NCBI GenBank assembly: GCA_963971285.1
Contig: OZ020244.1
Location: forward strand, 27,652,001-27,716,000
Reading direction: 5' to 3'
Length of the DNA: 64,000 nucleotides
From: Astropecten irregularis
Taxonomy: Eukaryota; Echinodermata; Asteroidea; Paxillosida; Astropectinidae
Positions 10,733-22,640 of this stretch are shown in pieces. Within the stretch, counting starts at the first letter, position 1, and each line of letters begins with the position of its first letter. Position numbers and translations under genes: made by a program. A model generated the notes under the pieces. That model worked only from the letters and a program-made list of their open reading frames with translations, was not told the DNA's origin and did no database searches.

Positions 10733-10880
10733 AATTGGTGGTCCAGTGGTATGGCATCTGGCCATCCGTACTAGTAAGCAGGAGGTCATGGGTTCGAATC
10801 TCACACCCGAGCCAGCACACGAACATTTCATAATTATGTATGAAAGAGCACTGAGTAGGCATATGCAGAGTTGATATAGG
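10733..10880 (+). repeat. tRNA-derived SINE-like repeat, second type
   Basis: A possible A box (GTGGTCCAGTGGTA) and a good B box (GGGTTCGAATC) are spaced as in a tRNA gene, followed by unrelated sequence. The acceptor stem does not close, so a functional tRNA is unlikely. Only one copy is seen in this window, so the SINE label is an inference. Confidence 0.45.
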
Positions 10881-11750
10881 CCGGTGAGGGGCAAGCCTAT
10901 AATTTGCTTTTAAATGTTGCATTTATTCGAACTTTTCACAATGAATAACGAAATTGAATAAGCATCAAAACTTGGCAATTATTGGTAGGCCTATGTAGTT
11001 CTTCAACGCCAAATATCACGGTAATAAGAGTGGTCAAGCATGTACACGGCAGTCTCAGATTATGGCTCAAAGTAAGGTAAGATTTCTTGTGCTGGAGATG
11101 AATAGGCTATTATGCTCCATGCCATATCGCGAATTTTGAACTCCTTGGTATAGTAATTGTGGGCAAGTTTAATCTGGTATGTTTCCAATAACGGGTAACA
11201 GCGCATGGGTTTGTGAACCGTGTTGTGGCAGTGACTTTTGAATGAGCCCATGCTGTGATTTGGATTGGATATCCTTTAATACCATAACTTCACGGTGAAT
11301 ACTACTACACATGTGCACTTATGATAAGATCCCCATATCTACCGACATCAGCAATTGAATTTGATGCCAAATTAAAGACGGGATTTAAGGATGATTGTGT
11401 GGCCAAATGAGTACGTGCCAGCCGGTGGTACAACCAGCTCTATACAGCATAACATGGTTTAAGGTTGACGACTGTTCGCATGAATAGGCCTGGACTAACT
11501 CAATCAAGCTGAATGACGGCGTGTTTCGCAAAAATAATAAATATAGTACACAATGTGGGCCCTACGTCATGATTATGATTATTGTACTTCGCTGTAACAT
11601 AAATGTGATCAATCTTGGTCATTCAGAATTAATAGGCCTGGCCCTTGAAGCTAAACAAACAAACACAGGCCTACCTCCTCCCAAACCGATATTGACATAT
11701 CGGACGTGAAGGTTATGAGCTTCCATTATTAAATATAGGTCGCCTATGCA
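10881..11750. other. Intergenic, nothing recognised
   Basis: No supported feature. If the candidate exon at 11756-11981 is real, this would be the start of its first intron. Confidence 0.4.
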
Positions 11751-11755
11751 CCTAC

Positions 11756-11981
11756 CGGAAATTCTAGAGCGTGGCCTAGATGTGGATGGCGAGTTAGAGG
11801 TCGTCTGGTGGTTGACTGATGAAATGACTGATCGGACAAACGGCGTGGCACTGGGCAAACTGAACAGCAGAACAACAAGCACTGTTATCAATGTCAACAA
11901 CAGCAGAGATGACTTCACACATGCCAATGAAACCTTCATGCTACTTTCTGTTTTCATGCTGTGCGTGAATTCCCCGCACAT
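11756..11981 (-). CDS. Candidate first coding exon, signal-anchor (type II) membrane protein
   Basis: Hypothetical. Read on the minus strand, the frame opens with Met at 11981, with further Met codons at 11957 and 11939. A short polar start is followed by about 22 hydrophobic residues (SSLLLLTLITVLVVLLFSL), then a Ser/Thr/Pro-rich stretch with Arg. A good splice donor, GTAGGT, begins at 11755. This is the usual shape of the first exon of a Golgi type II enzyme (glycosyltransferase or sulfotransferase) or of a secreted precursor. No later exon was found towards the left edge, and the opposite strand is also open here (11746-12285). It could be chance. Confidence 0.3.
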
Positions 11982-12438
11982 GCTTCAATACATGCTTGCA
12001 ATAATAGAGTTGACTCTAGCTGATATGGTACGCGTACGGTGTCGAGTCGCGTTTTGGCCGGACAGACTCCACGCATTCAGCATGTGCGCGCTGCGCCTAC
12101 GAGAGCACGCGCGCGCGTGCAACGTGTTCCTGTGCGTCACGCGCTTATTATTTGCAAGCACGCTCACGCGTGTCAATTATCATCTTCGGGGCATAGATAT
12201 ATTTTCAATATCTATGATCTTGGGCACCCGAGAACACGTGTGTACGTGTATGTTCAATAATGCACAACTAGCTACACGTAGCTAGCTAGTTAAGTCTGTT
12301 GCGCATGCAGGCTACAGTTGGTTACTGACCCATTCATTTAATAAATAATACCAATTCATGGCTATATAGAAGATAGAATTAAAACAGTGCACAAGTAATT
12401 AGATGACTCAAGCTTTCGATGCGATGCACGCTCTTCAG

Positions 12439-12701
12439 TAGTCTTGGTTCCAAGACCTTCGTTGTTGCTTTCCCGCGGCGCATAGGGCGCCCCCGCGCGG
12501 CGGATATGGGAGAACTCTGTCAGAATTTTGGACCGTTACTTGTGATCCATTTTCCCCTGCGTGCGGTAATTACATTGATCTCCATTATACACTATTGAGA
12601 TCAATGGGTAATTAGTTAGTCACATCGCGCGCCCTCTATTGACTGCACTCGCACACACACGTACAGTGTACGTAGGTAGTAACGTCTTGAAACCAAGACT
12701 A
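12439..12701. mobile_element. 263-bp MITE with TAGTCTTGGTTCC ends and 9-bp target duplication
   Basis: The left end is TAGTCTTGGTTCCAAGAC and the right end GTCTTGAAACCAAGACTA. The 9-bp GCTCTTCAG occurs at 12430-12438 and again at 12702-12710. The ends resemble those of the 569-bp elements at 10095 and 25373 and share the 9-bp duplication, so these probably belong to one transposase group. Confidence 0.85.
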
Positions 12702-12961
12702 GCTCTTCAGGGGAATGGCCAATTCATGGCTTAGGCCTACGTCACAACCGTTACAATTTGTTCCATTCACCGTGTATGTTTGGTTTCATCTAAAGAGCTA
12801 CGTACATAATGTCCAAGAGCTTTTTTTTTTGTCTCGCTAGCTCTTAAAATGTTATCTTCTCAAGAATCACAATCAAATGTCAAAGATCTAAGATGTTATA
12901 TAAAACAAATAATGATCGAATGTTTCACATTCGTAGAATGAAAAAAACAAACAATTTCATT

Positions 12962-13034
12962 CGGTGACATGCAGATGGACTGTTCCATTCCACTCGACTT
13001 CGCCTCATTGAATGGAACAGTCCATTTGTCACCT
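12962..13034. repeat. Short hairpin element
   Basis: Inverted repeat of about 28 bp per arm: GGTGACA then ATGGACTGTTCCATTC on the left, GAATGGAACAGTCCAT then TTGTCACC on the right. It lies about 350 bp upstream of the methyltransferase start codon. No target duplication was defined. Confidence 0.6.
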
Positions 13035-13385
13035 TATGAAATTATTTTTACCATTCTCTTCATAAACATTTATTATTTGTATATTATATTCACCAGTCAG
13101 TTCAACAATAATTTCATTGTGTTTTTTTCTGTTCAGTGCAAGTGGAAAGATCTCGAATCAACGAATCAAACTAAAGTAGAACTAGGTATTTGGCGGGAGA
13201 TACAGGAAAAATATGGTTTATGATTCATGGCTATTCTTGTTTTCATATTAATAAAAATAGTTTAGAATAAACTTCAGCAATGGAAAATTGAAATAACTGT
13301 ATCTGAAAGAAAGGACCCATACACTTTTTACTATTATCGTGTTGTCCCAACAGATTGTTTCACCACCTCTACTGTCTACACAGCC

Positions 13386-16300
13386 ATGAAGACACTAGAT
13401 GAGACGTACTACGTACAAGCCCTGGAGGCTTTCATCGAAAGATGCGACCAGGAACCGGTAACGGTGGCTTGGATCCGAGCCAAGGTACCGTCGCTTCTCA
13501 AGGCCGTCAGGTGGCCCAACAGCACGGCCGAGGTGGTTCGCATCGTAGGGGTCGGATCCGGTAAAGGTGCGTGTTTTGTTCTGTATCGCCGGAGCATGCA
13601 TGGAAAGGTTGTAAAAATCGTAAATGATGGATCGTTCCAACGGGTTTAAAGAATCGTAAACATAAAACAATAATTGGTAAAGAGTGTTGTATTCATGATG
13701 AGTAATAGGCCTGTGGCAAGAAGTCATAATGGCTGGTTTTATATTCATCCGAGTAGGAATTTTGCCGGCTAGGCCTATTATGTCTTATTTCCAATCAAGT
13801 TAGGTCTATTAGGCTATTAAATTTTCAATCCTTTGCCTTTTACGATGGCGGACATCTTTTGTTGTATTATTAAACGTTGCAATCATTCAAGTCGATCATT
13901 TCTAGCCTCAAATTTGCGACCCGAGTCGAATGAGTGACATGGGTCATTGTATATAGCACGTGTGCTACCCAAATTATTTGCGATAAAGACAGTGAGATAT
14001 CACTGATGAAAAATAAATAATGGTTGTGTTTTGGCTGCTCTGTATCCTCCATCATTATTTAAATGCAACGGAATAATTATTATTATTTGGGAGGCTAATC
14101 ATCGTTACTTGCAGCGGGTGCTGAATATTGCAAAAGATGCGGCTACAATGTGATCGGGTTGCCGGCCGGCATTCATAGGCGCCCTTGGCTGCCAGAGCAC
14201 CAATCACGGAGCATTATACAGACTCATCAGATAGAAAGTGTTGATTTTTTTTTCACTTTTGCAATCCTCAACGGACAAGAAATCTATAATAAAGATTGCT
14301 AAGCTCTATTGCTTAAAACTTTCCCGTTATTATCGTGAAAACACTGATAAAAGACATGTGAAGAGCCGGAAGCTGATCGTATGTTAAGCTTTTCCTTGTG
14401 AGATAAAGAATATGACAATAGTGGTGCCATGTTTCACCATTTTGATGTCTTTTTTACTAAGGCAAAAATATATTTCTTGTTTTAAATAGCTCACGACCGT
14501 CATTGTTATCGCCTGTCACTATCGAAGATTATTGCAACAATTTTGTCAAGACATAGTGACTGAACTCACAGAAATTTATAAAAGTTTTCCTCCATCTCGG
14601 AGAAAAATTCATGAAAAAAAAAAAAATCGAAATTGTTATGATGAAGAGCGCCCTCTTTTGGGAAATCATTTGATGAACAGTTTTGATCAGCGGCTGGCTT
14701 GCGGCAATATTCCACATCGAATGACTTCCGTAAAGGAAATCGAAGGCTAACCCGTATAAAATTATAAAAAATTCTCATTCGGACATATAGACTTCATTTA
14801 AATTGAATGAAGGTATTGTTTTCAGCGCCCTTCGCCAAACATCAAATCATTTTTATGGCCGATTCCAAATAGTGCGCGCCACCAAGAATTTGCAACGCCT
14901 TGGCCAAATTACGTGGACACATTCCGCGTTGCAAACTAGACTTATAGGGCCTATTTTGTTATAACGCACAAGATACTTTAAAATCTATCTTTAAAAGATC
15001 AAACATAACGGTGAAAAGATTAAAGAAATTCCACGGGCGTTTTTTTGTAATGTTTTCTCAACAAGTTGGTCCTGTATGGGACTGGGAATTTCACAGATGA
15101 CTTTTCCTGTACGTATTTGTCGTGATATTTTTGCCAATGAATCTGCATTTCTTTGACAAATACCAATTATATTACCTGTAAACCAATACTAAACATGTTT
15201 GCCCATCGACTGATTTTCACATCTTAATTTGGGGGTCGTTGTTCGATTCCCGCATGCAGGTATCATGGACGTAGACGTGCTGAGGCTCGTGTTGGAGGAA
15301 TGTCCGCAAAACCCCGTGCACTGTATTGGCATCGAGCCAAACCCCGATGAGTTGACCAGGTTCAAGGAAACTGCCGCTGCCGGTGACAAGGAACTGGCCA
15401 GGGCGTCCTTCGAGTGGCATGAGTCCATCTCCGAGGATTTTGAGGTCAGTGCCCATTCCGTGATGCTACATGGATAATAGGGTAGGGCTAGGGGTGCACT
15501 TGATGGATGCTTCTTTCGTCCTTAGCTACCTCTGCTGGCCCATGAAAAACTCACTGACTTGAAATCTAAATGAAATATCGTATAAACCATTTTACCGCCA
15601 ATAACTCTAGCCCTTGGAAAGCTGTCCCATGCCGCCCCGTGTCCACCACCCCAACCCCCACCCCGCCCGCCTGGAATGCGAATGTATTTAAGCCAAAACA
15701 TACAGCTACTGAAACTAATGCTTATCAGAAACGGGCATTTATATTTACAGAAGATCTCAATGGTATGGTACGAACTACATGGCAAATATTTTGTCTGTTT
15801 TAAGCAAAATTTACCATATGCTCTGTAATTTGTTTTTCATGTCTGTGACCTGTGATAAGATGACTGTGATATTCTTGTATATGCCTATATTCAATACAAA
15901 AAAAGCATCATGTGATATAACTAAAACAACTGGAAAGTAATTGAAATGAAACGGGACATTTAAGTCGTTCACGTTTCTCTACAGAGTGAGTGATAGACAC
16001 ATTACTCGTCTGGCAAAAAAAGGTGGGGCAAGGTGACAAAAATACTTATCTCATTCTGACGAAAGCCTTTATTGGTTTATTGCTTAATCTACGTCACCAT
16101 CAACCATCTTCTTTGTTCAGACACTCATGTCAAGCCGCCCAGACGAACGATACCACGTGATCCACATGTTCCAGATGTTGTATCACGTGCGTAACATGGA
16201 GGAGACCATTTTAAATTATTACAGCAGACTGGCAGAGGGCGGGCTTATGATCATCACGATTGCTTCTAAAGGTAGGCTACCAGCACAGGTTTCAAGTTGT

Positions 16301-17426
16301 TTTTTCCTTTCAGTCGATCAATTCGTGTTTGCAGTATAACATAAACATCCGTGAATGATGAGCCGAGGATATTTCCTCAGGACGTCATCTCTCGGACGTT
16401 GAAAAATGTAGGTTCAACATAAAAACACTACTGAGAGCTCAAGCACTTGACTGCAAATTTTACAACTATGTGAGTCACCGCGAGAGGGCGCTAGGGGCCA
16501 ATCCATCCAGAGCTCAACCGCACCAGCTTCGCATGTATGTGATCGCGTGAAGCCGATTCTTATTTACCTGGTTACGGCTTGAATTCACCACTTGTATACC
16601 TATCTGTTACCAAGCGACTTTAGCCAATGCCCATATTAACCTGTGTATAGTTCTCACCTCACCTAATTAAATCATTCGGCGCAAAGGGTAAAATCTGTTC
16701 CAGTGGTAAAAATGTGTTGGGGGAACAGAATTACCCGTTCGCGACCTGTAAATTCTACCTGGATAAAATCTGCACAGTCAATCTGCATATAGTTTCGACT
16801 CTTCTATTTGTACCTAAATAGGCTATGGGACTGTCCAAGCAAGTAGGGGTCACAAAACAATGAGAGTCATAATTTTACTGTAAAAACTTGAAAGGTCATA
16901 ACATTTTAGGGATAGAAATGAAATCTATTTTATCCTTTTCACACTTTCCATGATCTTAAATATTTAAGCATGTGTGTTTGACATGTTGGTTGAACCCTTA
17001 GATTCAAACGATCTCCTGAAGGCATTCCAGGAGTACGAATCCACCATACCAAACATCCAAGACCTGCCAGCCCAGAACATGAAGCGCTACAGTGACGATG
17101 TCCTGCCCATCTTGGACCGCTTGGGCATCCACTACCGTCTGGACAACGTCTCCTACCAGGTAGACGTCTCCAGGTGCTTCCTGGACGCCTGTGGGCCGGG
17201 CAAGATGCTGCTGGACTTCCTTTGCCTGACCAACGCCACCAGGGTCTACCAGAGCCTGGCCGAGAGTGACCGGAGCGCCTTGCTCAACAGCATCAGCAGA
17301 TACTGCGAGTGCAGAGAGACGGATGGCGGCGTGGTCCAGCGGAAACTCACCCTCACTTTCGACTGCATCACCTTCTACAAAGAGGGAAAGCAGGAATGTA
17401 ACGGCTTGCACCAAGAAAGTGTGTAA
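13386..17426 (+). CDS. HNMT: Histamine N-methyltransferase-like, four coding exons
   Basis: SAM-dependent small-molecule methyltransferase, cytosolic by family. In vertebrates the family methylates the imidazole ring of histamine. Exons: 13386-13566, 15260-15444, 16121-16271, 17002-17426; phases 1, 0 and 1 match across all three GT-AG introns, giving 313 residues (human HNMT is about 292). Visible features: SAM motif I VGVGSGKG (residues 54-61, split by intron 1); the acidic IGIEPNPDEL after strand 2; HVIHMFQMLYHVRNMEETI, which matches the family's core strand; and the C-terminal DVSRCFLD. The start has G at -3 and sits just after a possible acceptor (TCTACACAG), so a 5' untranslated exon may exist. 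Substrate specificity cannot be read from sequence; an HNMT-like paralogue acting on another amine is possible. Confidence 0.9.
14985..15181 (+). mobile_element. TTAA MITE family 1, 5'-truncated copy in HNMT-like intron 1
   Basis: It matches the right-hand half of the family-1 element (AAAAGATCAAA, then GTTTTCTCAACAAG, TCACAGATGACT, ATGAATCTGCATTTC, ending TTACCTGTAAA). The left half is missing. It ends about 80 bp before exon 2. Confidence 0.6.
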
Positions 17427-17746
17427 ATTGGACGAGGAACATTGATTTTAAAAAACATGTATGGGCCAAGAAAGTATATCGAACTTAAAAACAAACCCAT
17501 TTATGATAATTTATTGGTAATTTCTAGATTAAATTTACTTCCTTATCGTGCCTGCCAAAATACCCAAATCAAACGACGACGTGGTTTAGATCATGACTTG
17601 ACTGAAGTCAACTCAAGCCAGTAGAAAGAAACTTCGGCTGCAGCTTGGACTCCCGTGCTTAGTCGCGGCAAAGCTTGGTTGGATTGAACACAGAACGAAC
17701 CAACCAATTCATCAAAATATGAAATCAACGGAAGGGATTCACAGTG
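17427..17746. other. 3' flank of the HNMT-like gene
   Basis: This would hold the 3' untranslated region. No AATAAA is seen close to the stop; the variant ATTAAA occurs near 17527 and is the best poly(A) signal candidate. No other feature. Confidence 0.35.
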
Positions 17747-18112
17747 TTAAAGGTAGTATCATACTTTGGTAAGAAACCAAAACAAAAATCTTTACAGATT
17801 TACGTATAACTTACAGGGTATGAATATGGTGGTGGTACAAACATACCGTTACAATTTTTTCTGCCTGAAACGGTGTATTTATCCATAAATTAGTAAAACA
17901 ACGACCTCAAATCTTTTTGATATTTTCAAAGATCAAAAATAGAAGAGAAAAGACTTAAGAAATACTGTTGCTCTTTTTCACTGTTTTCTCAAAAAGTGGG
18001 CACCGTATGGGACTGAAAAGTTCACAGATGACTATTACCGTATCTGTCTTGATATTTTTGCCCATGAATCCGTATTTCTTTGATAAAAACCAAAGTATGA
18101 TATTACCTTTAA
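17747..18112 (+). mobile_element. TTAA MITE family 1, copy 2
   Basis: TTAAAGGTAGTATCATAC on the left and ATGATATTACCTTTAA on the right, with TTAA at both ends. The interior matches the copies at 19676, 28930 and 58515. Confidence 0.8.
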
Positions 18113-18615
18113 CAACATTGAAGGGTGATTTGTCAATAATTATTCATATTATCACATAAAACAATTTGAGTTAACACACACTCATTTCGAAGAGTAGGGC
18201 TGCTTGCCTGTGAAATATGAGAGCAAGTGACCTATACAGCCAACAAGTAATTAAAATGTGGTATACTATTTGCTTGTAATCTCTCAAGGAAAATTGGAAA
18301 AAAATAGATTACCCACTCAAACTTCTTTTTTTTTACAAACATTTTTGATTTTCGAAACCTTGAACAAAGATGGGGAGTTTGAAGACACACTGGAAGTGGA
18401 TGCAAACGCCATATTGTTTTAATTGCCTACGTTTCCGATAAAGGTACGGCTGTACGGTAATTTCAATTTAAGCGAACAACAGGCTTTAAAAGGGTGGTGG
18501 GCATCAGATAAGGAAAGCTTTATAATTATTTTCAATGACTTTTATGTTAATCTTCGTGCACGACATATATAATTTTTTTAATTACTATATGTTATAGAAT
18601 ACACTGTAGATTTTG

Positions 18616-18925
18616 ATTTGAAAGGTGTACAAAGAAAAATCGACTAGAACGGGATTCGAACCGGCGACATCCTGAACACCGTACAGGCGCTCTATCAATA
18701 ATTGAGCTATCCAGCCCTACGTATAGGTGGTGTCCCTAATAGTCAATTATCTTTGTTGTTGTTTTCATACAAAGTTAATTGACTATTAGGGACACTACCA
18801 TCGTAGGGATGGATATAGCTCATTTGATAGAGCGCCTGTACGGTGTTCGCTGTTCAGGAGGTCGCCGGTTCGAATCCCACTCTAGTCAATTTTACTTTCT
18901 TCACCTTTCAATGACTTGAAAATTC
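18616..18925. repeat. Head-to-head pair of tRNA-like repeats forming a large palindrome
   Basis: A minus-strand tRNA-like core (18641-18717; B box complement GGATTCGAACC) faces a plus-strand core (18806-18888; GGTTCGAATCC). The centre, AATAGTCAATTA...TTAATTGACTATT, pairs as well. Both cores belong to the family at 6500-6790. The plus core carries a small insertion (GTTCGCTGTTCAGGAGG) in the anticodon region. Neither is a functional tRNA. Confidence 0.7.
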
Positions 18926-19675
18926 AGTCTGTTTCCCTTGTGGTTGATTGATGATTAGATTTTGATTTGTTAGATGTGCATTGATTTGAGGAGTCAATGG
19001 CGACTCCAGTGACGTCACCGACTTGGGTTATTCAAACACTGTTACTGTTAGTTGTTAATCTTATTGTCGGTTATCCTATAAGTATACTATCAGTTTGAAT
19101 ATCATAATTATTGATACCGGTGGAGCTTTATTGTAAGCGGTGGTGGAAATACTATTATTGCGGGGTGAAGTTTTTTATCTCTTACGCGTATTATAATGAA
19201 TATACTACATGTAATTGTATAAATCATGTTATACATAATAATAAGTAATTATCGATAATATAACTATAATCTTTCGATCGTTTTCGGAGTGCTTTATAGT
19301 GGGAAACATAATGAATTGGTAACAGGTATGTAAGGACAAATTGATGAATGCAAAGGGGGCAACTAAGACAATATTGGTCCTGAAATCTCCTAACATCAAC
19401 ATCAACAATATCATTAATCCGAACATCCTATACTTATAGCACCATTAACGTTTTCTATTGGTGGTACCATATAATGACAAGAAGAAGAAGAAGACTACTC
19501 TATTTTTATATAGCGTTTTACATAAAAATCTCAAACCGCTTTCAAAACTATTTAAACATTACAAATTTACAAATAAACAAATTTGTCAGCTATACTATTA
19601 TTGCAATTGAAAACAACACCACTATGAAACAAAAGAAAAAGTTGCATTAAATGAAGCAACATTTTAAGGAATCTT
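18926..19675. other. Intergenic, nothing recognised
   Basis: AT-rich, with a short GAA microsatellite near 19480. No gene or element boundary found. Confidence 0.4.
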
Positions 19676-20029
19676 TTAAAGGTAGTATCATACTTTGGTA
19701 TGAGACCAAAACAGAAATGTTCACATATTTACGTATAACTTTCAGGGTATGAAAGGTAGAAACATACCGTTACAATTTTTCCGCCTGAAGTGATATTTTT
19801 TTCCAGAAATTAGTAAAACAACGACCGAAAATCTTGTTGATCTTTAAAAGATCAAAAATAAAAGAGAAAAGACTTAAGAAATACTGTGGTCGTTTTTCAC
19901 TATTTTCTCAAAAAGTGGATAACGCATGGGACTAAAATTTTCACAGATGACTGTTCCTGTATCTTCCTTGATATTGTTGCCCATGAATCTGTATTTCTTT
20001 GACAAAAACCAAAATGATATTACCTTTAA
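19676..20029 (+). mobile_element. TTAA MITE family 1, copy 3
   Basis: Same ends and interior as the copies at 17747 and 58515; TTAA at both ends; slightly shorter, about 354 bp. Confidence 0.75.
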
Positions 20030-20129
20030 ATAGAAATTGAATTCCTTGAGAAAAGGTGATAGACCATATCTGCATGCTGATCTAACCATTTCCTGATAAA
20101 TAGCTGGGTTGCACTATTCTGAATTGTCG

Positions 20130-20305
20130 GGCGCCATCTTTGAAGCACAACTTAAACCCACAAAAAACTTCCTTTGACTTTAATTTTGATGATATGATTC
20201 ACGAATAAAGTGAATCAAAAAACCCAATTCAATGGCTGCAGATGAGAAGAATGCAGTTCATATTGTGACATTTTAGGCAGTTTGAACTTCAAAGATGGCG
20301 TCGGT
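20130..20305. repeat. Inverted repeat GCGCCATCTTTGAAG
   Basis: GCGCCATCTTTGAAG at about 20130 is mirrored by CTTCAAAGATGGCG near 20290, with unrelated sequence between. It is probably a small MITE, but no target duplication was identified. Confidence 0.45.
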
Positions 20306-20454
20306 TGATAGAGCGCCACCTTTGGGTCAAAATGATTACAGATGATGTAAGATGACGCGCCAGCGTATTATCCAATGGCAGATTCATGCATCATGATGGT
20401 GGCCATGTTGAACAGATTGGGTTGAGGTTGGGTGATTCAGTCTTAGTTTTTTTT

Positions 20455-20612
20455 CACTCAATTTTATTCAAATTTTGCTCAAATTCTACATGGTGATAGC
20501 CAAGACATAGTTCTTTCACATATCTGAATCTTGAAGTGATAAACAGTTTGATTATTATATAATAGTTCTCGACACAAGTGTTGTGGGTTTTTTGGGGGAC
20601 ACCCTGTACAAT
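20455..20612. repeat. Dispersed repeat copy B, mariner-like terminus
   Basis: Counterpart of 1-158, ending GGGACACCCTGTA. This copy shows that the sequence continues left of the first window base in copy A. Confidence 0.5.
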
Positions 20613-21330
20613 GGCAACCAAGACTTTCCATTCATTGGTCGCCAGATCATGGATGTGGATAGCCTACTGGAGCCACCATTTTAAATCCATACCAAATTAT
20701 TTAACAATTCTGAAGAATATTCATCCATTTCCCCTCCCCCAGACACCTTATTTTTTTCTGAAAAATTTAAATTGAGTTCACTCGGTAAACATTGAACGTT
20801 ACGGTCAAACAAATCACATTATACAATATACCTTGACAACGATGGGTACTTACTCCACATGGATATCGGTTAGGCCTATGGCGATTAAAATCAGGTTAAC
20901 GGGTTTGAAATTTTGATCATGGTAAAACTGTTCTAATTGGTTAAGTAACTGAATATTGTACGAATTAAAGCACACACTTCATCTGACACTAAGTATTGAT
21001 GATATGTATTGGATTTTGTTTACTGTTACTGTATGCTTACCGATTAATGGTTGGTGAAATATGACTCGTTTGGCGCAAAGCCCGGCTCCGGATCAGACCG
21101 ATAACAACAGTCAGAGCAGCAGCAAGCAACTGTAGGAAGGGCATAGACACTTATGGTATAGCAACTGAACAACAGTAGCATCACAACAAGTAGATGCAGT
21201 AGAAGCATCAGCAACAACAGTATTAGAAGCACCAGCAGCCCCTGTGCAAAAGTCCTTAAGAATAATGTGATATCGCCCTCAATTTGCAAAGTTTACAATT
21301 CGTTAGAGATGTCCTTTTGAAAATAACATA
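20613..21330. other. Intergenic, nothing recognised
   Basis: Contains a CAGCAG/AACAAC-rich stretch near 21110-21240 (simple-sequence character, giving a Leu-rich spurious minus-strand ORF). No gene supported. Confidence 0.4.
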
Positions 21331-21850
21331 CAATCTCATTTTGGAAAAGTACAAATGAAGCTATTTATTTATTTATTCATCCCTTCAATCATTCATTCAT
21401 TCATTCATTCATTCAATTGTTCATTTATTTATTGGTCCAATATGGAAATTTTCAAAACGTTAAATTTTGGAAAGAGGGCAGGGCTTTGGTTTTTATTTCA
21501 TGTATGTTATGCAATATGCATAATGATGGTAACAAAGATGTGAAAATTCACATCTTGATCTGTTGGGTCTGGTAACTGACTAATCAACTAGGCAAGAACG
21601 TTGGATGCGACTGACAGGCTATTTTCAGGTTCTCAACTAGCAGGTGAGCAAATTGTATCTTTCACACTGAAAAGTGCATGTCCACATTTCTTCAATTTGG
21701 GATTTTAAGGATTCAGGAACATTTGCTCAAAGTCACAAATCTCATTTTGGAAAAGTACAAATGAAGCTATTTATTTATTCATTCATTCATTCAATCATTA
21801 ATTTATCTATTGGTAAAATATGGAAATTTTCTTTAAAACTTTAAAAGTAA
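21331..21850. repeat. Duplicated block containing (TTCA)n / (TTTA)n microsatellites
   Basis: The block 'aaaagtacaaatgaagctat' followed by TTTA/TTCA tetramers, then 'tattggt..aatatggaaatttt', occurs at 21340-21460 and again at about 21745-21835 with shorter tetramer runs. It is a local direct duplication about 400 bp apart. Confidence 0.6.
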
Positions 21851-22220
21851 AATCAATATGGTTTTAGATATCCGACACTACACAACCATTTGGATTCCAA
21901 TCAACCATTAGCTACCCGTGTATGCATATACAGTGATATATTCTTCTCAACTTCTCACCCGGATGCATGTTGGACAGTTGGCTTCCAGCTGTCAGTTGTC
22001 AACCTCCATTACTGATACTAGTGATCGCCACTGGGTCACGGCTTGTGCCATGAATTTCACTTTGAGTGATCTCCTTGATTTTGGTACTTCCATCTCTTCC
22101 TTGGTTGTCCGATTGGTCGTTTCTTTATGGGTTTCAACTAGGGTACTAGTCTATGAGATAGACGCACCGCCTATACAGCGAGCGAGCGTCTATCACAATG
22201 CGTGCAGACTTCCTGATTAA

Positions 22221-22420
22221 TTATGCAAACTAACACAGCAGTGACCTCTCTAAGTTTTGACCAATCAGGGAGCATCTACTATCATACCGTTTGGCGAGCG
22301 CGTCTATCACGTAAATAGCTGGTGCCGCGCGGACGCACGAGATTGACCAATCAACATCCTCCGTCACGATCCTAACGGGAATGTTCCCAAAACAGATGTG
22401 ATTGGCTGATGTGCCTCATA
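22221..22420. promoter_or_regulatory. Cluster of CCAAT boxes and an octamer-like site
   Basis: CCAATCA at 22261, CCAATCA at 22347, an inverted CCAAT (ATTGGCT) at 22401 and ATGCAAA near 22223 lie within 200 bp. This is 1.4 kb upstream of the SUR-like start codon, where a 5' untranslated exon could begin. No transcript evidence; it could equally be part of a repeat (the 'gcgtctatcac' motif occurs twice here). Confidence 0.25.
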
Positions 22421-22482
22421 CAATTTGCATGCAGGCATGTATCAGACTTTCATACGAAGTGGCACGGAGTAGAATGGGGGAT

Positions 22483-22640
22483 ACTAAGGGGGTTTTCGAA
22501 ACGGGTGGATTGGGCTTAGGCTTCGGATTCGCTGGTTCCAGTCACTTCAAAGCGTCATTCAAAACTACATGCTCAAGCACGGACTGGAACCTGCGAATCC
22601 GAAGCCTAAGCCCAATCCATCCGTTTCGAAAATCCCCTCA
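22483..22640. repeat. Near-perfect palindromic MITE, GGGTTTTCGAAACGG ends
   Basis: Arms of about 66 bp match almost perfectly: GTTTTCGAAACGG, then GGATTGGGCTTAGGCTTCGG on the left, with the complement on the right ending CCGTTTCGAAAATCCCC. The loop is about 30 bp. The end motif is shared with the GGCTCA-bearing elements at 38.7, 39.6 and 51.4 kb. Confidence 0.8.

Noticed and set aside
11746..12285. 179-codon plus-strand ORF
   Set aside because: No recognisable domain, GC-rich low-complexity 3' half, and it overlaps the better minus-strand candidate. Not called.
15236..15259. B-box-like GTTCGATTCCC before HNMT-like exon 2
   Set aside because: No A box; it is most likely chance sequence in front of the splice acceptor.
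21918..22220. 100-codon plus-strand ORF
   Set aside because: No domain or start context; possibly a remnant of a repeat. The minus strand looked faintly coding-like, but I could not identify anything.
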